Origin: Verrucomicrobiales bacterium
Lineage (GTDB): Bacteria > Verrucomicrobiota > Verrucomicrobiia > Limisphaerales > UBA9464
Direction: 5' to 3'
DNA length: 57,707 bases
Assembly (NCBI GenBank): GCA_027488845.1
Contig: JAIYBC010000049.1
Coordinates: 1 to 57,707 of the forward strand
Shown here piece by piece: positions 43,474 through 52,544 of this stretch. Under the pieces are notes generated by a model, which was not told the DNA's origin, searched no databases, and was given only the letters and a program-made list of their open reading frames with translations. Every line of letters begins with the position of its first letter. Position 1 is the stretch's first letter. Made by a program: the position numbers and the translations under genes.

Positions 43474-45864
43474 TCAGCGGGCGGCTTCCGGAACCGGAAC
43501 CGGGCAGATCCGACGGACCACCGCTTCGAATTCTGAGCGTCGGATCGGCTTGAACAGGAAGGCGTCCGCACCGGCTGCGGTGCATCGTTCGCCGTCTCCG
43601 GCCATCGCGTTCGCCGTCAGGAGCAGGATCGGAACCCGCCTTCCGTCCACCTCCATGGACCGGATCCTCCGGACCGCCTCCAGGCCGTCCATCTCGGGCA
43701 TCTGCCAATCCACGATGAGCAGGTCCCAAGTGGCATCGCCGAAGGCCTCCACCAGTTGGGTGCCGTCCGAGACCACGGTGGGCTGCATGCCGAGTATCCC
43801 GGCGAAGCGACTCACCAGACGCGCGTTCACCTCGTTGTCCTCCGCGATGAGGACCCGGAATCCGTCGCCGCGTTCCAACGAACACAACTCCGGGGCGGCG
43901 GCGGAATCGGGTTGGACGACGGTTCCTCGCGGATGCGACCGGTCCACCGCATCCGCCGGGCTCGGCAACGGCGCGGCCAACGGCAGGCGGATCCGGAAAC
44001 AGGATCCGACGCCGAGTTCCGACTCGAGGACGATCGTCCCACCCATCTGTTCCACCAGGGCCTTGGAGATGGCCAGGCCGAGCCCGACGCCTCCATGACG
44101 GCGGCTGTGGGACGCGTCCACCTGCACGAACTTGTTGAACAGCTTCGGGATCATCTCCTGCGGGATCCCGGGGCCGGTGTCTCGGACCTCCACCACGGCG
44201 GAGTCCTCGGCCGCCGAAACCCGGAGCCTCACGGAACCGCGGTCGGTGAACTTCACGGCGTTGCCCACGAGGTTGAGCAGGACCTGCTTGAGACGGAGCG
44301 GGTCGCCGGCCACCGGCATCGAGGGGAAACGCGTCTCCAGGACGCACTCGACACCCTTGGAACCCGCGGAGGCCTGGAGCAGCCCGACCACCTCGCGGGC
44401 GATCGGAACCAAGTCGACCTCCTGCGAGACCACGTCCATCCGGCCCTGTTCGATGCGGGAGATGTCGAGGATCTCGTTGACGATTCGGAGGAGGTGCTCG
44501 GCGCTGTCCCGGATGATGCGCACCTGTTGGCGTTGATCCTCGTTGAGCGGCGACTCCGCGAGGAACTCGGAGAAGCCCAGCATCCCGTTGATCGGCGTCC
44601 GGAGTTCGTGGCTCATCACGGCGAGGAAGCGCGACTTCGCCTCGTTGGCCTGCTCGGACTCGCGGGCAAGGCGCGCGGACTCGGCGGCGGACTGCTTCAG
44701 CTGCTCCACGAGGAAGCCGAGCTGGTTGTTCCGTTCCTCGAGCGAGGCCTTGGCCTCGGCCAGGTCGCGCGTGCGGGCCTCGACTCGGGCCTCGAGGGTC
44801 CTTCGGGCCTCCGACAGGGCCGTGCCCATCGCGTTGAAGGCCTCCGCCAGTTCGCGGAGTTCCAGGACCGAGGCGGAGGGAACCGATTCCTCGAGCCGCC
44901 CGCCCCGGAAGCGGTTGGCGGCCGCCGTCAACGAGCGGAGCGGGCCGACGATGCCCCGGGCGAGGTAGGCCAACACCAGCACCGCGCCGGCGAACGAGAT
45001 CCCCAGCATGGTCGCCGAGGCGTTCAGGGTGGAGACGTGGGCCCGATGACCTTGGGTACGGGCGTCCTCGATGAGTCCGTCCATCACCCCGGAAAGCCGG
45101 TGGATCGCCGAGCGGAATCCACCCTGGAGACCCTCGCGTTCGTTGAGACCGTTCCTCACCGCGAGTGCGTGGTGGGCGACGATCGCGGCCCGGTAGGCGG
45201 ACAGGTCGGGGTCCGGCCCGAGCAGGACGGCAAGGCGGTCCATCGTCGACTCCACCGTCCGGTACTCCTGGGCCTCGGCCCGCAGGAGGTAGCCGAGGAT
45301 GCCCGTCTCCAGCGAGGCCAGCAGCGCCACCGCCTCGGGGTTTCCGGAATGGCGAGCGACCATCGCACGATGGCGCCCCCGCCACTCGCCCTCCAACCCG
45401 TAGGACTCGCCTCCCATCCTGTGGACGTTCCGACGGAGCTCGCTGAACAGGTTGGAATACGAACCGATCTCCTGGAGGAGCACCGAAGGCCGGCTGTCGC
45501 CGCGGGTCAGGGAATTCGACTGGAGTTCCACCAGGTTGGTCGCAATCGACCGGATCGCCGCGTCGACGCGGGACAGGTTCACGCTTTCACCGGTCTCCAG
45601 ATACGAGGGACTCCTCCGGTCCCGCAGCAGGAAGTCCTTCTCGCCACGCCGCAATTCACCGACGGCGCCCTGGATGAGATGGGTGTTCTCGGCGACCTGG
45701 AACCAGTCCTTCGCCTCGTTCAACCGGACGACCTGGACGCAGAACGTCAGCAACCCCACCAGCACCAGCGGTGCGACGCCGACGAGGATGAGCCGATTGC
45801 GAAGCGAGGCCGGCCGGCGGCTTGTCTTCAAGCCGGATGCGGCTCCCTGGACGCGGTTCACCAA
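43474..45864 (-). CDS. Membrane-bound hybrid histidine kinase
   Basis: The 796-residue protein has two membrane segments (about 23-45 and 285-303) that enclose a ~240-residue helical periplasmic sensor, then a HAMP domain (304-355) and a coiled coil. The kinase core has SHELRTPINGMLGF with His419, an N box (NLVGNAVKF), RDTGPGIP, FNKFVQVDAS and GGVGLGLAI. A C-terminal receiver has LIAEDNEVN, the phosphorylated Asp719 in LLIVDWQMPEMDG, and a conserved Lys in LFKPI. All catalytic residues are present. It has no adjacent response regulator, so the output partner is encoded elsewhere. Confidence 0.95.
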   Translation of the reverse strand: MVNRVQGAASGLKTSRRPASLRNRLILVGVAPLVLVGLLTFCVQVVRLNEAKDWFQVAENTHLIQGAVGELRRGEKDFLLRDRRSPSYLETGESVNLSRVDAAIRSIATNLVELQSNSLTRGDSRPSVLLQEIGSYSNLFSELRRNVHRMGGESYGLEGEWRGRHRAMVARHSGNPEAVALLASLETGILGYLLRAEAQEYRTVESTMDRLAVLLGPDPDLSAYRAAIVAHHALAVRNGLNEREGLQGGFRSAIHRLSGVMDGLIEDARTQGHRAHVSTLNASATMLGISFAGAVLVLAYLARGIVGPLRSLTAAANRFRGGRLEESVPSASVLELRELAEAFNAMGTALSEARRTLEARVEARTRDLAEAKASLEERNNQLGFLVEQLKQSAAESARLARESEQANEAKSRFLAVMSHELRTPINGMLGFSEFLAESPLNEDQRQQVRIIRDSAEHLLRIVNEILDISRIEQGRMDVVSQEVDLVPIAREVVGLLQASAGSKGVECVLETRFPSMPVAGDPLRLKQVLLNLVGNAVKFTDRGSVRLRVSAAEDSAVVEVRDTGPGIPQEMIPKLFNKFVQVDASHSRRHGGVGLGLAISKALVEQMGGTIVLESELGVGSCFRIRLPLAAPLPSPADAVDRSHPRGTVVQPDSAAAPELCSLERGDGFRVLIAEDNEVNARLVSRFAGILGMQPTVVSDGTQLVEAFGDATWDLLIVDWQMPEMDGLEAVRRIRSMEVDGRRVPILLLTANAMAGDGERCTAAGADAFLFKPIRRSEFEAVVRRICPVPVPEAAR

Positions 45865-45936
45865 GGAACAATCGGAATTCCCGACCGCTCCCCGTGTGAC
45901 AAAACGGTATAAATCACCGCCACCTCCCGGAAACCA

Positions 45937-46836
45937 CTACAGTTTTTCCGTTCCAAGGCCTTCCGCCATCCAACGGCTGAACCGCGGAAGCCGCAGGTCC
46001 AGTAGACGCTCCACCTTCCCGATGTCCATCGAGGTGTCGGGCGACCTCGGTGCCCCCCGGTAGTCCCGCAACGAACCGGCCCGGTAGGGTGTCGGGAGGT
46101 CGGGTTGCGCCCGGCGACACCACTCCGCGACGAGAAGCCCGATCTCGACCCGCGACAACCGCTCGCGACCCGCGACATGGAACAGGCCGCCGTGCCGTCC
46201 GCGGATCATCGCCCACAGAACCCGCGCCGTCTCTGTCGCGGCGATCGGAGAACGGTACTCGTCCTCGAACAGGTCCAAGGTCCGGCCCGCCCGCCACGCC
46301 TCGCGCATCTCCTCGTTGAAAGCCGACCGGCCGACCGGCGATCGGCCGAAGTTCAGCGAGGTGCGCACCACGACGTGGCGCGGATTGGCCAGGACCGCGG
46401 TCTCCGCCGCCACCTTGGTCTCGGCGTACACGCTCAACGGATTCACCGGGTCGGTCTCGACGTAGCCGCCCTTCAGCCCGTCGAACACCAGGTCCGTGGA
46501 CATCAGAAGGAACGGGATGCCTTCCGCGAGGCCGGCGAGGTGTGCGGTCGCGGCGTGGTTGATCCGCCATGCGGCCTCCGGGTCACGCTGGCACGCAGGG
46601 CTCTTGCTCATCGCCGCGCAGTGGATCACCGCCGACGGCCGCTCCGCCGCGAAGAGCCGGTCCACCGCGGCGAAGTCGGTGAGATCCAGGTCGGCCCGGG
46701 CCAACCCACGCACCGGAAACGACGCCGGCGATCCGTCGCGCCCGAACCGGACCACCTCGGCGCCGATCAGGCCGGCGGCCCCGGTCACCCAGACCGCCCC
46801 TTCCTGGGACGGCGTCGGATCCGAGACGGCGATCAT
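45937..46836 (-). CDS. RmlD-like sugar-nucleotide reductase (SDR family)
   Basis: The 299-residue protein is an extended short-chain dehydrogenase with an N-terminal nucleotide loop (VWVTGAAGLIGAEVV), VIHCAAMSKSPACQ, LLMSTDLVFDGLKGGY and the catalytic YAETK (Tyr and Lys). This combination matches dTDP-4-dehydrorhamnose reductases, but no other rml gene is adjacent, so the substrate is open. The start overlaps the stop of the upstream isomerase-like gene by 4 bases, indicating co-translation. Confidence 0.85.
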   Translation of the reverse strand: MIAVSDPTPSQEGAVWVTGAAGLIGAEVVRFGRDGSPASFPVRGLARADLDLTDFAAVDRLFAAERPSAVIHCAAMSKSPACQRDPEAAWRINHAATAHLAGLAEGIPFLLMSTDLVFDGLKGGYVETDPVNPLSVYAETKVAAETAVLANPRHVVVRTSLNFGRSPVGRSAFNEEMREAWRAGRTLDLFEDEYRSPIAATETARVLWAMIRGRHGGLFHVAGRERLSRVEIGLLVAEWCRRAQPDLPTPYRAGSLRDYRGAPRSPDTSMDIGKVERLLDLRLPRFSRWMAEGLGTEKL

Positions 46837-47738
46837 GCCCGGCACAACCGTATCGCCCGGTCCAACGCCGCGAGGTTGCCCTCCACCGTGCCCGCCCTGG
46901 GGATGAACTCCTGTCCGACGAACCCCGGGTAGCCGGTCTCCGCGAGCGCCCGCAGGATCGCCGGGTAGTTCAGCTCCTGGTCCGGCACGTCGAGGTCGCA
47001 TCGGCCGGGATTCCCCGCCGTGTGGACGTGTCCGATCCACGCCGCGTGCTGGCGGATCCGGCGGATGACGTCGCCGTTCATGATCTGCACGTGGTAGATG
47101 TCGAAGAGCACCTTCACGCGCTCGGACGACACCGCCTTCACGATGTCCACGGCCTGGTCGATGTCGTCGCAGAAGTAGTCCGGATGGCCCTTCATCGGGA
47201 CGTCCACCCGGGAGTTCAGCATCTCGAGGCACAGCGTCACCCGCCGTTTCTCCGCATGGGCGGCGACCTTCTTCAGGCCGTCCACCATGTTGCGGAAGCC
47301 CGTCTCCTTGGGGATCCCGCGGGCGAATCCGGAGAAGGTGATGACGTTGGGCGAACCGAACGCCGCCGCCTCGTCGAGGGCCTGGGTGCAGGCGGCGACG
47401 CACTCGCCGTGCTCCTCGACATGGGCGAAGCCCTTGGCGAAGCCGTGTCGCCCGAAGATCGCGCAGGTGAGCCCGTGGCGCTTCAGCGTCGGGAAGGTGT
47501 CGGGGCCGACCAGTTCCACGGAAGGCACACCGAGGCGCACGCACTCGGCGCAGAGGTGCTCGAGGGTGACCGGCGCCAGGTTCCAGAGGCTGGCGCTGTG
47601 ACGGAACCGCGCCGCCGGCGCGGAAGCCGGAGACGTCGGGGCGGCCGCGGAACCCACGGAGACGCCGGCCAGCCCGGCGACCACCGAGGCGGCCGCGCCG
47701 AGCACCAGGTCCCTTCTGGGGAGGATCGGATCGGACAT
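46833..47738 (-). CDS. Exported hydroxypyruvate-isomerase-like TIM-barrel protein
   Basis: The 301-residue protein begins with a Tat-like signal (LPRRDLVLGAAASVVAGLAG) and then an AP-endonuclease-2/xylose-isomerase-like TIM barrel. Residues resemble hydroxypyruvate isomerase: CLEMLNSRVDVPMKGHPDY with a metal-binding Glu, FDIYHVQIMNGD with Asp and His, and IGHVHTAGNPGRCDL with the His pair, plus GFVGQEFIP near the end with the second Glu. It likely isomerises a small sugar or acid. It is coupled to the RmlD-like gene. Confidence 0.85.
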   Translation of the reverse strand: MSDPILPRRDLVLGAAASVVAGLAGVSVGSAAAPTSPASAPAARFRHSASLWNLAPVTLEHLCAECVRLGVPSVELVGPDTFPTLKRHGLTCAIFGRHGFAKGFAHVEEHGECVAACTQALDEAAAFGSPNVITFSGFARGIPKETGFRNMVDGLKKVAAHAEKRRVTLCLEMLNSRVDVPMKGHPDYFCDDIDQAVDIVKAVSSERVKVLFDIYHVQIMNGDVIRRIRQHAAWIGHVHTAGNPGRCDLDVPDQELNYPAILRALAETGYPGFVGQEFIPRAGTVEGNLAALDRAIRLCRA

Positions 47739-47833
47739 GCGCCGGATCCTGCCGCGATATCCGCCCGGACGGAAGGACCTCTTCCGGTCCATTCCCGGCT
47801 TTCCCGACGGCGTTCCGGTGGCACCGTCCCGCC

Positions 47834-48820
47834 GTGAAGAAGTCCCCACGGGAAATGCCCATGTCCCGACCGCCGCTGGAGCGGATGATGCAGATCCACT
47901 CGGCCATCGGCGCGGGGAAGCATCCCAACGCCAGCCGGCTCGCCCGCGACCTCGAGGTCAGCACCAAGACCATCCAGCGCGACATCGAGTTCATGCGCGA
48001 CCGGATGGGTCTCCCGATCGAGTACGACGAACAGCGCTACGGCTACTTCTACACCGAGCCGGTGGACGCCTTCCCGTCGCTCCAGATCACCGAGGGCGAG
48101 CTGGTCGCGCTCGTGGTCGCCGAAAAGGCCCTTCAACAATACCGGGGCACCCCCTTCGAGAAGCGCCTGCTCACCGCCTTCAAGAAGCTCGAGAAATCCC
48201 TGCCCGACACGGTCTCGCTGAACCTCGCGGAGTGGACGCAGACCATCTCGTTCCGCACCACCGCGGAACCCAACGTGGACCTCGCCATCATCGACGTCCT
48301 CGCCCAGGCCGCCGCCGCCGGCCGCACGCTGCGCCTCCGCTACCGCAAGCCGGGCGGATCGGTGGAGGAACGCGTGGTCGAGCCCTACCACCTGGGGAAC
48401 GTCAACGGCGACTGGTACCTCTTCGCGAACGACCACCTGCGCAAGGCGATCCGGACCTTCGTACCCTCGCGGATCCAGGCCGCCGAACCCACCGGAGAGA
48501 CATTCCAACGGCCTTCCAGGTTCGACCTGGAGAAGCACCTCAAGGACAGCTTCGGCGTGCACTCGCGCAGCGGCGACCATGCGGTGCGGATCCGCTTCGA
48601 CCGCACCGTCGCCGACTACATCCGCGAGAAGCGCTGGCATCCGTCCCAGGAACTCGTCGACACCGCCGACGGCGGGGTGGAGCTGAACCTCCGTCTCGGG
48701 AGCCTTTTGGAGATCGAACGGTGGATCCTCGGCTGGGGCGGGACCGCCACGGTGCTCCAACCGCCGGAACTCGTGGAGGCGATCCGCGCCTCGGCCACCG
48801 CGATCCTGGGCCGCTACTGA
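47834..48820 (+). CDS. YafY-type transcriptional regulator (HTH plus WYL domain)
   Basis: The 328-residue protein has an N-terminal winged helix-turn-helix (PNASRLARDLEVSTKTIQRDIEFMR) and a C-terminal WYL domain (LRLRYRKPGGSVEERVVEPYHLGNVNGDWYLFANDH, with the W-Y-L triad), then a WCX-like end. WYL domains sense ligands, often nucleic-acid or nucleotide signals, and such regulators control DNA-damage, phage-defence and metabolic genes. It diverges from the isomerase/reductase pair over 95 bases and may regulate it. The start is the GTG at 47834 or an ATG at 47855 or 47861. Confidence 0.93.
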   Translation: MKKSPREMPMSRPPLERMMQIHSAIGAGKHPNASRLARDLEVSTKTIQRDIEFMRDRMGLPIEYDEQRYGYFYTEPVDAFPSLQITEGELVALVVAEKALQQYRGTPFEKRLLTAFKKLEKSLPDTVSLNLAEWTQTISFRTTAEPNVDLAIIDVLAQAAAAGRTLRLRYRKPGGSVEERVVEPYHLGNVNGDWYLFANDHLRKAIRTFVPSRIQAAEPTGETFQRPSRFDLEKHLKDSFGVHSRSGDHAVRIRFDRTVADYIREKRWHPSQELVDTADGGVELNLRLGSLLEIERWILGWGGTATVLQPPELVEAIRASATAILGRY

Positions 48821-48944
48821 CCCATTCGGGAGCGCGAGGCGAAGAACGGAAGTTCAGGTCTCCATCTCTCCATGCACCGGACGCTCGGCCCTTCCCCGGA
48901 GCCCACGCCACCCCGGCGGGAGTCTCCAAATCCCAATCCACGGG

Positions 48945-48964
48945 AATCCGTGCAATCCGTGTCC
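48945..48964 (+). repeat. Double AATCCGTG motif, copy 2
   Basis: AATCCGTG twice and then TCC, as at 32579-32599 but with one base less between the halves. It lies in the 197-base gap between the WYL regulator and the VOC protein, followed by further text (TCCGCGTCTCCGTGG) typical of intergenic repeats in this phylum. Confidence 0.55.
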
Positions 48965-49017
48965 GCTCCTCTACGTGTCCTCCGCGTCTCCGTGGCCAAG
49001 CCGAGGCCGGATTCCCG

Positions 49018-49386
49018 TCAAAGGACCTGCCCGATGCGGACCAGGTTGCCGTCGGGATCGACGACCGCGAACTCCCGCATTCCCCAAGGCTTGTCCTGCA
49101 GCCGGTCCATCCGAGGAATCCCGTGGGGTGGCAATTGGGCCGGCGTGAGCTCGCGATGCCACGCCGCGGCATCCTGCACGCGGAGGTAGCAGCCCGCATG
49201 GGATTCCTCGGGTCGCAGCCCGCGGTGGGTGAAGAAGTGCAGCTCGACCGTGCCCCGGGTCAGGATCGCGTAGTCTCCGTGCTCATGGACGTCCCCCTCG
49301 AATCCGAGCCGACGGTAGAAGGCAACGGTCCCAGCCAGGGAACGGCTGGGAAGGATCGGAATCGCGAGGTCGGCTTCGGTGCTCAT
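49018..49386 (-). CDS. VOC-family (glyoxalase/bleomycin-resistance-like) protein
   Basis: The 122-residue protein has one VOC module. LAIPILPSRSLAGTVAFYRRLGF is the first beta-alpha unit, VELHFFTHRG the middle strand, and REFAVVDPDGNLVRIGQ the closing unit. The order matches bleomycin-binding and related proteins that sequester small molecules, but enzyme activity is also possible. The start at 49386 gives the normal length; a longer frame runs upstream but is low-complexity. Confidence 0.88.
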   Translation of the reverse strand: MSTEADLAIPILPSRSLAGTVAFYRRLGFEGDVHEHGDYAILTRGTVELHFFTHRGLRPEESHAGCYLRVQDAAAWHRELTPAQLPPHGIPRMDRLQDKPWGMREFAVVDPDGNLVRIGQVL

Positions 49387-49471
49387 GGGGGAAGGGTTTC
49401 CGGTCGGACAGCGAAATCCCAGCCCACCCTGTCGGGATGGGAAGCCGGGCCGCCCCCGTACCGGGGACGAT

Positions 49472-50095
49472 TCAGACCTTGGCCTTCGCCGCGTCGGCGG
49501 CGCGCCACAGATACCAGGCCGCGGTCGTGCGACAAGGTGCCCAGCGCTCGCCGATCTCGGCCAACTCGCGCGGCTTCGGCTGCTCGCGCTTCCGGAAGGT
49601 GACCCGATAGCCTTCGCGGACGCCGAAGTCGTCCACGGGCAGGACGTCCGGTCGGCCGAGCTTGAAGATGAGCAGCATCTCCACTGTCCATCGGCCGACT
49701 CCACGGCAGGCGGTCAACCGCTCCACGATCTCGGCGTCGGACATCCGGGCGATCCGGCGCGACGTCGGGACGGTGCCGTCGATCGACTTCGCGGCGATGT
49801 CGCGGATGGCGGCGATCTTGGACCCGGAGAACCCCGCCGCGCGAAGGGCCGTGTCGGGAACGGTCGCGAGGTCCTCGGGCTTCGGGAAGCGGCGTCCCGG
49901 GAAATGGGCGAGGAAACGGCCGAGGATCGTCTCCGCGGCCTTGCCATGAAGCTGCTGGTGCGCGACGGCGCGGACGAGGGATTCGAACGGAGTCCGTCCG
50001 CCTTCCGGCACCAGCGTACAGGGCCCGACCCGCTCGATGAGGGCGCCGAGCACCGGATCGCAGCGGCGGAGATGCTCGAGCGCTTCGGGGGTCAT
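49472..50095 (-). CDS. DNA-3-methyladenine glycosylase (HhH-GPD family)
   Basis: The 207-residue protein matches the AlkA-type glycosylases that remove alkylated bases. It has the substrate-pocket helix FESLVRAVAHQQLHGKAAETI, a helix-hairpin-helix (LTACRGVGRWTVEMLL) and the catalytic Asp in VLPVDDFGVREG. The N-terminal TBP-like domain of E. coli AlkA is absent, as in shorter bacterial relatives. It is the fifth gene after tyrA on the minus strand and overlaps the TIGR03790-type gene by 4 bases, so DNA repair is coupled here with an aromatic-acid operon. Confidence 0.92.
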   Translation of the reverse strand: MTPEALEHLRRCDPVLGALIERVGPCTLVPEGGRTPFESLVRAVAHQQLHGKAAETILGRFLAHFPGRRFPKPEDLATVPDTALRAAGFSGSKIAAIRDIAAKSIDGTVPTSRRIARMSDAEIVERLTACRGVGRWTVEMLLIFKLGRPDVLPVDDFGVREGYRVTFRKREQPKPRELAEIGERWAPCRTTAAWYLWRAADAAKAKV

Positions 50096-51849
50096 TTCGG
50101 GACGGCGTTGGTGCCCGCGAGACGCTGCAGTTCCGCCTGGATGCGTTCCTGCGCGGCCCGGTCGCGCATGTCGCGGGCGAAATGCAGCTGGCGGGTGCGG
50201 ACCGTCTGCCGGTCCGACCTGTCCGGGTCGATCTCCATGACCTTGTCCAAGGCCTCGAAGGCCGCACGCGGCCTGTCCATCACGCGGTAGGTCTCCACGG
50301 CGTCCAGCAGCAGCCGGACCCGTTGGCGCGGCGTGCAGTCCGCGGCCGCCAAGGCGTTCGAGTACCAGGCGGCGGCCTTGGCTGCGCGCGACTGGTTCCA
50401 ATAGAGGCGCGCGATCTTCTCGGAGACGATCGCGCTCTGGGACGCCAAGGGCTGCGCCTCGAGCATCTCCAGGTTCCGATCCACCACCTGCGAAGGAGAC
50501 AGCGGGATCCTCGAGGGAACCGCCGGGGCGGGCCCCTTCACTGGCACGCGACCGTTCAGGATGTCCACGTTGACCTTCCGCACGAGCGCGTAGGCGGTCA
50601 GGGGACTGTTGGCCAGGGCCAGCATCTCGCCGTACTGGAGGGGCGTCAGCCGGAAAGGCCGGTACAGCGGATCGCCGATGACCACGGTCTGCCACGAAAG
50701 CATCGGATGGCAGGTCATCGCGGCCTCGCCGAAGGTCATGCCGAGGTAGCCCCATCGCTCGAGGAACACCCCGGGGTGCGGCGTGAGGTCGAGATAGGGT
50801 TCGGCAACGCAACCCATGGTGCAGGTGGCGCCCCGGGCGAGCATCGGTCCAACCCAGTTCTCGTCGCGCGACCGGATGTTGGCCCCGCTGAAGGAATGGA
50901 GGTGGTAGGCGAAGGCGCCGGGGAGGAACTCCATCTCCGGCGCGACGAACGGTCCGACGATGTGAGACTCGTACCATCCCACGTAGAGGCCGATCTGGCT
51001 CATCGGATAGCCGACCCCGAGCGTCTCGGGCCTGGTGTCGACGAAGGTCTCGAATCCCAGGCGCTTCGCCGCCGAGGCGGCGTTGGTGATCATCACGTCA
51101 CCCCGCTGGTAGGGACCGTCCTTGATCGATCGGAGATCGATGTAGGCATGCCCCCAGAGCCCCCGGGCCTCGGCCTCGATCGCCTTGTCGACGATCGACC
51201 GGGCGATGTCCGGGGTGGGGCCGTCGAGCCGACTCACGATGAACGCCCCCTTCGTGGGCTGCAGCTCCGAGGCATTGGTGGAATTGCCGAACGGGTTCCC
51301 GGCCAGGCCGGCCCATCGGAAATGACCGATCCGCGGCAACAGGCAAAGGTCCTGGTCCAGGCAGGCGTCGTTCCGGTTGAGCACGCCGGGAAGGCCGTTG
51401 GTTCCCTCGACCAGGCCGGGGTCGTGCTGGATGTACCAGGGGATCCCGAAACACGGCACCAGGTACCGGATACGGCTGCGGACCAGCGTGTACCGGGTTC
51501 CGCCGGTGACCGGCCCACCCGACGGCACCGGTTCCCGGGTCCACTCGGCGAGGCCGTTCGTGGACATCCATTCGAGCAACGGCTGCTGAAGCAGCGCCGT
51601 GTAGTCCTTGCGGCTGATCGAACCGCCGTCGGGCAGGTCGAAGCCGACGACCTGCGAGTCCGGGACCGCGCGCTTCCGGGCGTAGTGCTGGGCGACGGCC
51701 TTGGAATCGGCGACGCGCGAGTTGTAGATCACCAACACCTCGTCCCCTTCCGCTCCCACCAGTCGCAAGGAGGCCGCCAAAAGGGCGACCACCATCGACC
51801 GCAGGAATCGGAACGTCGGGAACCGGGGAGTTGTCACGTTGTCCAACAT
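50092..51849 (-). CDS. TIGR03790-type secreted protein
   Basis: The 585-residue protein has a hydrophobic N-terminus acting as a signal (RFLRSMVVALLAASLRLVG), then the family opening EVLVIYNSRVADSKAVAQHYARKR and VPDSQVVGFDLPDG. Further family blocks are VPCFGIPWYI, a GHAYIDLRSIKDGPY motif and RGATCTMGCVAEPYLD. A C-terminal ~120-residue region has TPR-like helices (SEKIARLYWNQSRAAKAAAWY). The family is scattered in Planctomycetes, Verrucomicrobia and Acidobacteria and has no known role. It follows cmk, with stop and start sharing one base (TGATG). Confidence 0.85.
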   Translation of the reverse strand: MLDNVTTPRFPTFRFLRSMVVALLAASLRLVGAEGDEVLVIYNSRVADSKAVAQHYARKRAVPDSQVVGFDLPDGGSISRKDYTALLQQPLLEWMSTNGLAEWTREPVPSGGPVTGGTRYTLVRSRIRYLVPCFGIPWYIQHDPGLVEGTNGLPGVLNRNDACLDQDLCLLPRIGHFRWAGLAGNPFGNSTNASELQPTKGAFIVSRLDGPTPDIARSIVDKAIEAEARGLWGHAYIDLRSIKDGPYQRGDVMITNAASAAKRLGFETFVDTRPETLGVGYPMSQIGLYVGWYESHIVGPFVAPEMEFLPGAFAYHLHSFSGANIRSRDENWVGPMLARGATCTMGCVAEPYLDLTPHPGVFLERWGYLGMTFGEAAMTCHPMLSWQTVVIGDPLYRPFRLTPLQYGEMLALANSPLTAYALVRKVNVDILNGRVPVKGPAPAVPSRIPLSPSQVVDRNLEMLEAQPLASQSAIVSEKIARLYWNQSRAAKAAAWYSNALAAADCTPRQRVRLLLDAVETYRVMDRPRAAFEALDKVMEIDPDRSDRQTVRTRQLHFARDMRDRAAQERIQAELQRLAGTNAVPK

Positions 51850-52544
51850 CAGGGCGGCGGGACCAAAGGCAAACCGAGTCGCTCGCGGACATGGCCGAAG
51901 AGGACCGCGAAGGTCTCGTCCGGTGTCTGGCCGGTGTTGTTGACCCGGATCGCGTCCAACGCGGGGATCAACGCGCCCTTCTTGCGATGGATGTCCATGC
52001 TGTCGCGCCAGGCGCCGTCGGTGGAGCCGCCCCGACCCTCGATGCGCTTCTGGCGCTCCTCGGCGTCGGCCTCCAGGAAGAACTTCACCGGGGCCAGAGG
52101 GAACACCTCCGTGCCGATGTCCCGCCCTTCCATCACCAGGGGCCCGAGGGTGCTGCAGTCCCGTTGCCGCGCCACCATCCAGTCGCGGACCTTCCCGATC
52201 TGCGCCACCACGGGAACGCACTTCTCCACGGCGTCGGAACGGATCTCCTTCGCCGGGAAATAGCCGTCCACATGGAGCCAGGCCTGCCCGTCGACGACCC
52301 GCATCTCCACCTTCCAGGAACGCAGTTGCCGCGACACGGCCTTCTCATCGGCGTCGGTCATCGGTTTCTCAAGCCGGATGCCCTTGCCAAGGCAGTGCCA
52401 GGCGAGGGTCCGGTACATGGCGCCGGTGTCGACGTAGACGTAGCCGAGCTCCTTGGCGAGCCGGCGGGAAAGGGTGCCCTTGCCCGAGGCGCTGGGGCCG
52501 TCCACGGCGATGACCTGCGGCAGTTTCATGGTGGGATGGCTCAT
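51849..52544 (-). CDS. cmk: Cytidylate kinase
   Basis: Cmk phosphorylates CMP and dCMP with ATP. The 231-residue protein has the P-loop VIAVDGPSASGKGTLSRRLA, the YVDTGAMYRTLAWHCL motif, the VMEGRDIGTEVFP motif with the CMP-binding Arg-Asp, and a lid region with RxxxD pattern (DIHRKKGALIPALDAIRVNNT). The start overlapping aroA (52544) is used; an ATG 15 bases downstream is equally possible. aroA-cmk neighbours are common in bacteria. Confidence 0.96.
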   Translation of the reverse strand: MSHPTMKLPQVIAVDGPSASGKGTLSRRLAKELGYVYVDTGAMYRTLAWHCLGKGIRLEKPMTDADEKAVSRQLRSWKVEMRVVDGQAWLHVDGYFPAKEIRSDAVEKCVPVVAQIGKVRDWMVARQRDCSTLGPLVMEGRDIGTEVFPLAPVKFFLEADAEERQKRIEGRGGSTDGAWRDSMDIHRKKGALIPALDAIRVNNTGQTPDETFAVLFGHVRERLGLPLVPPP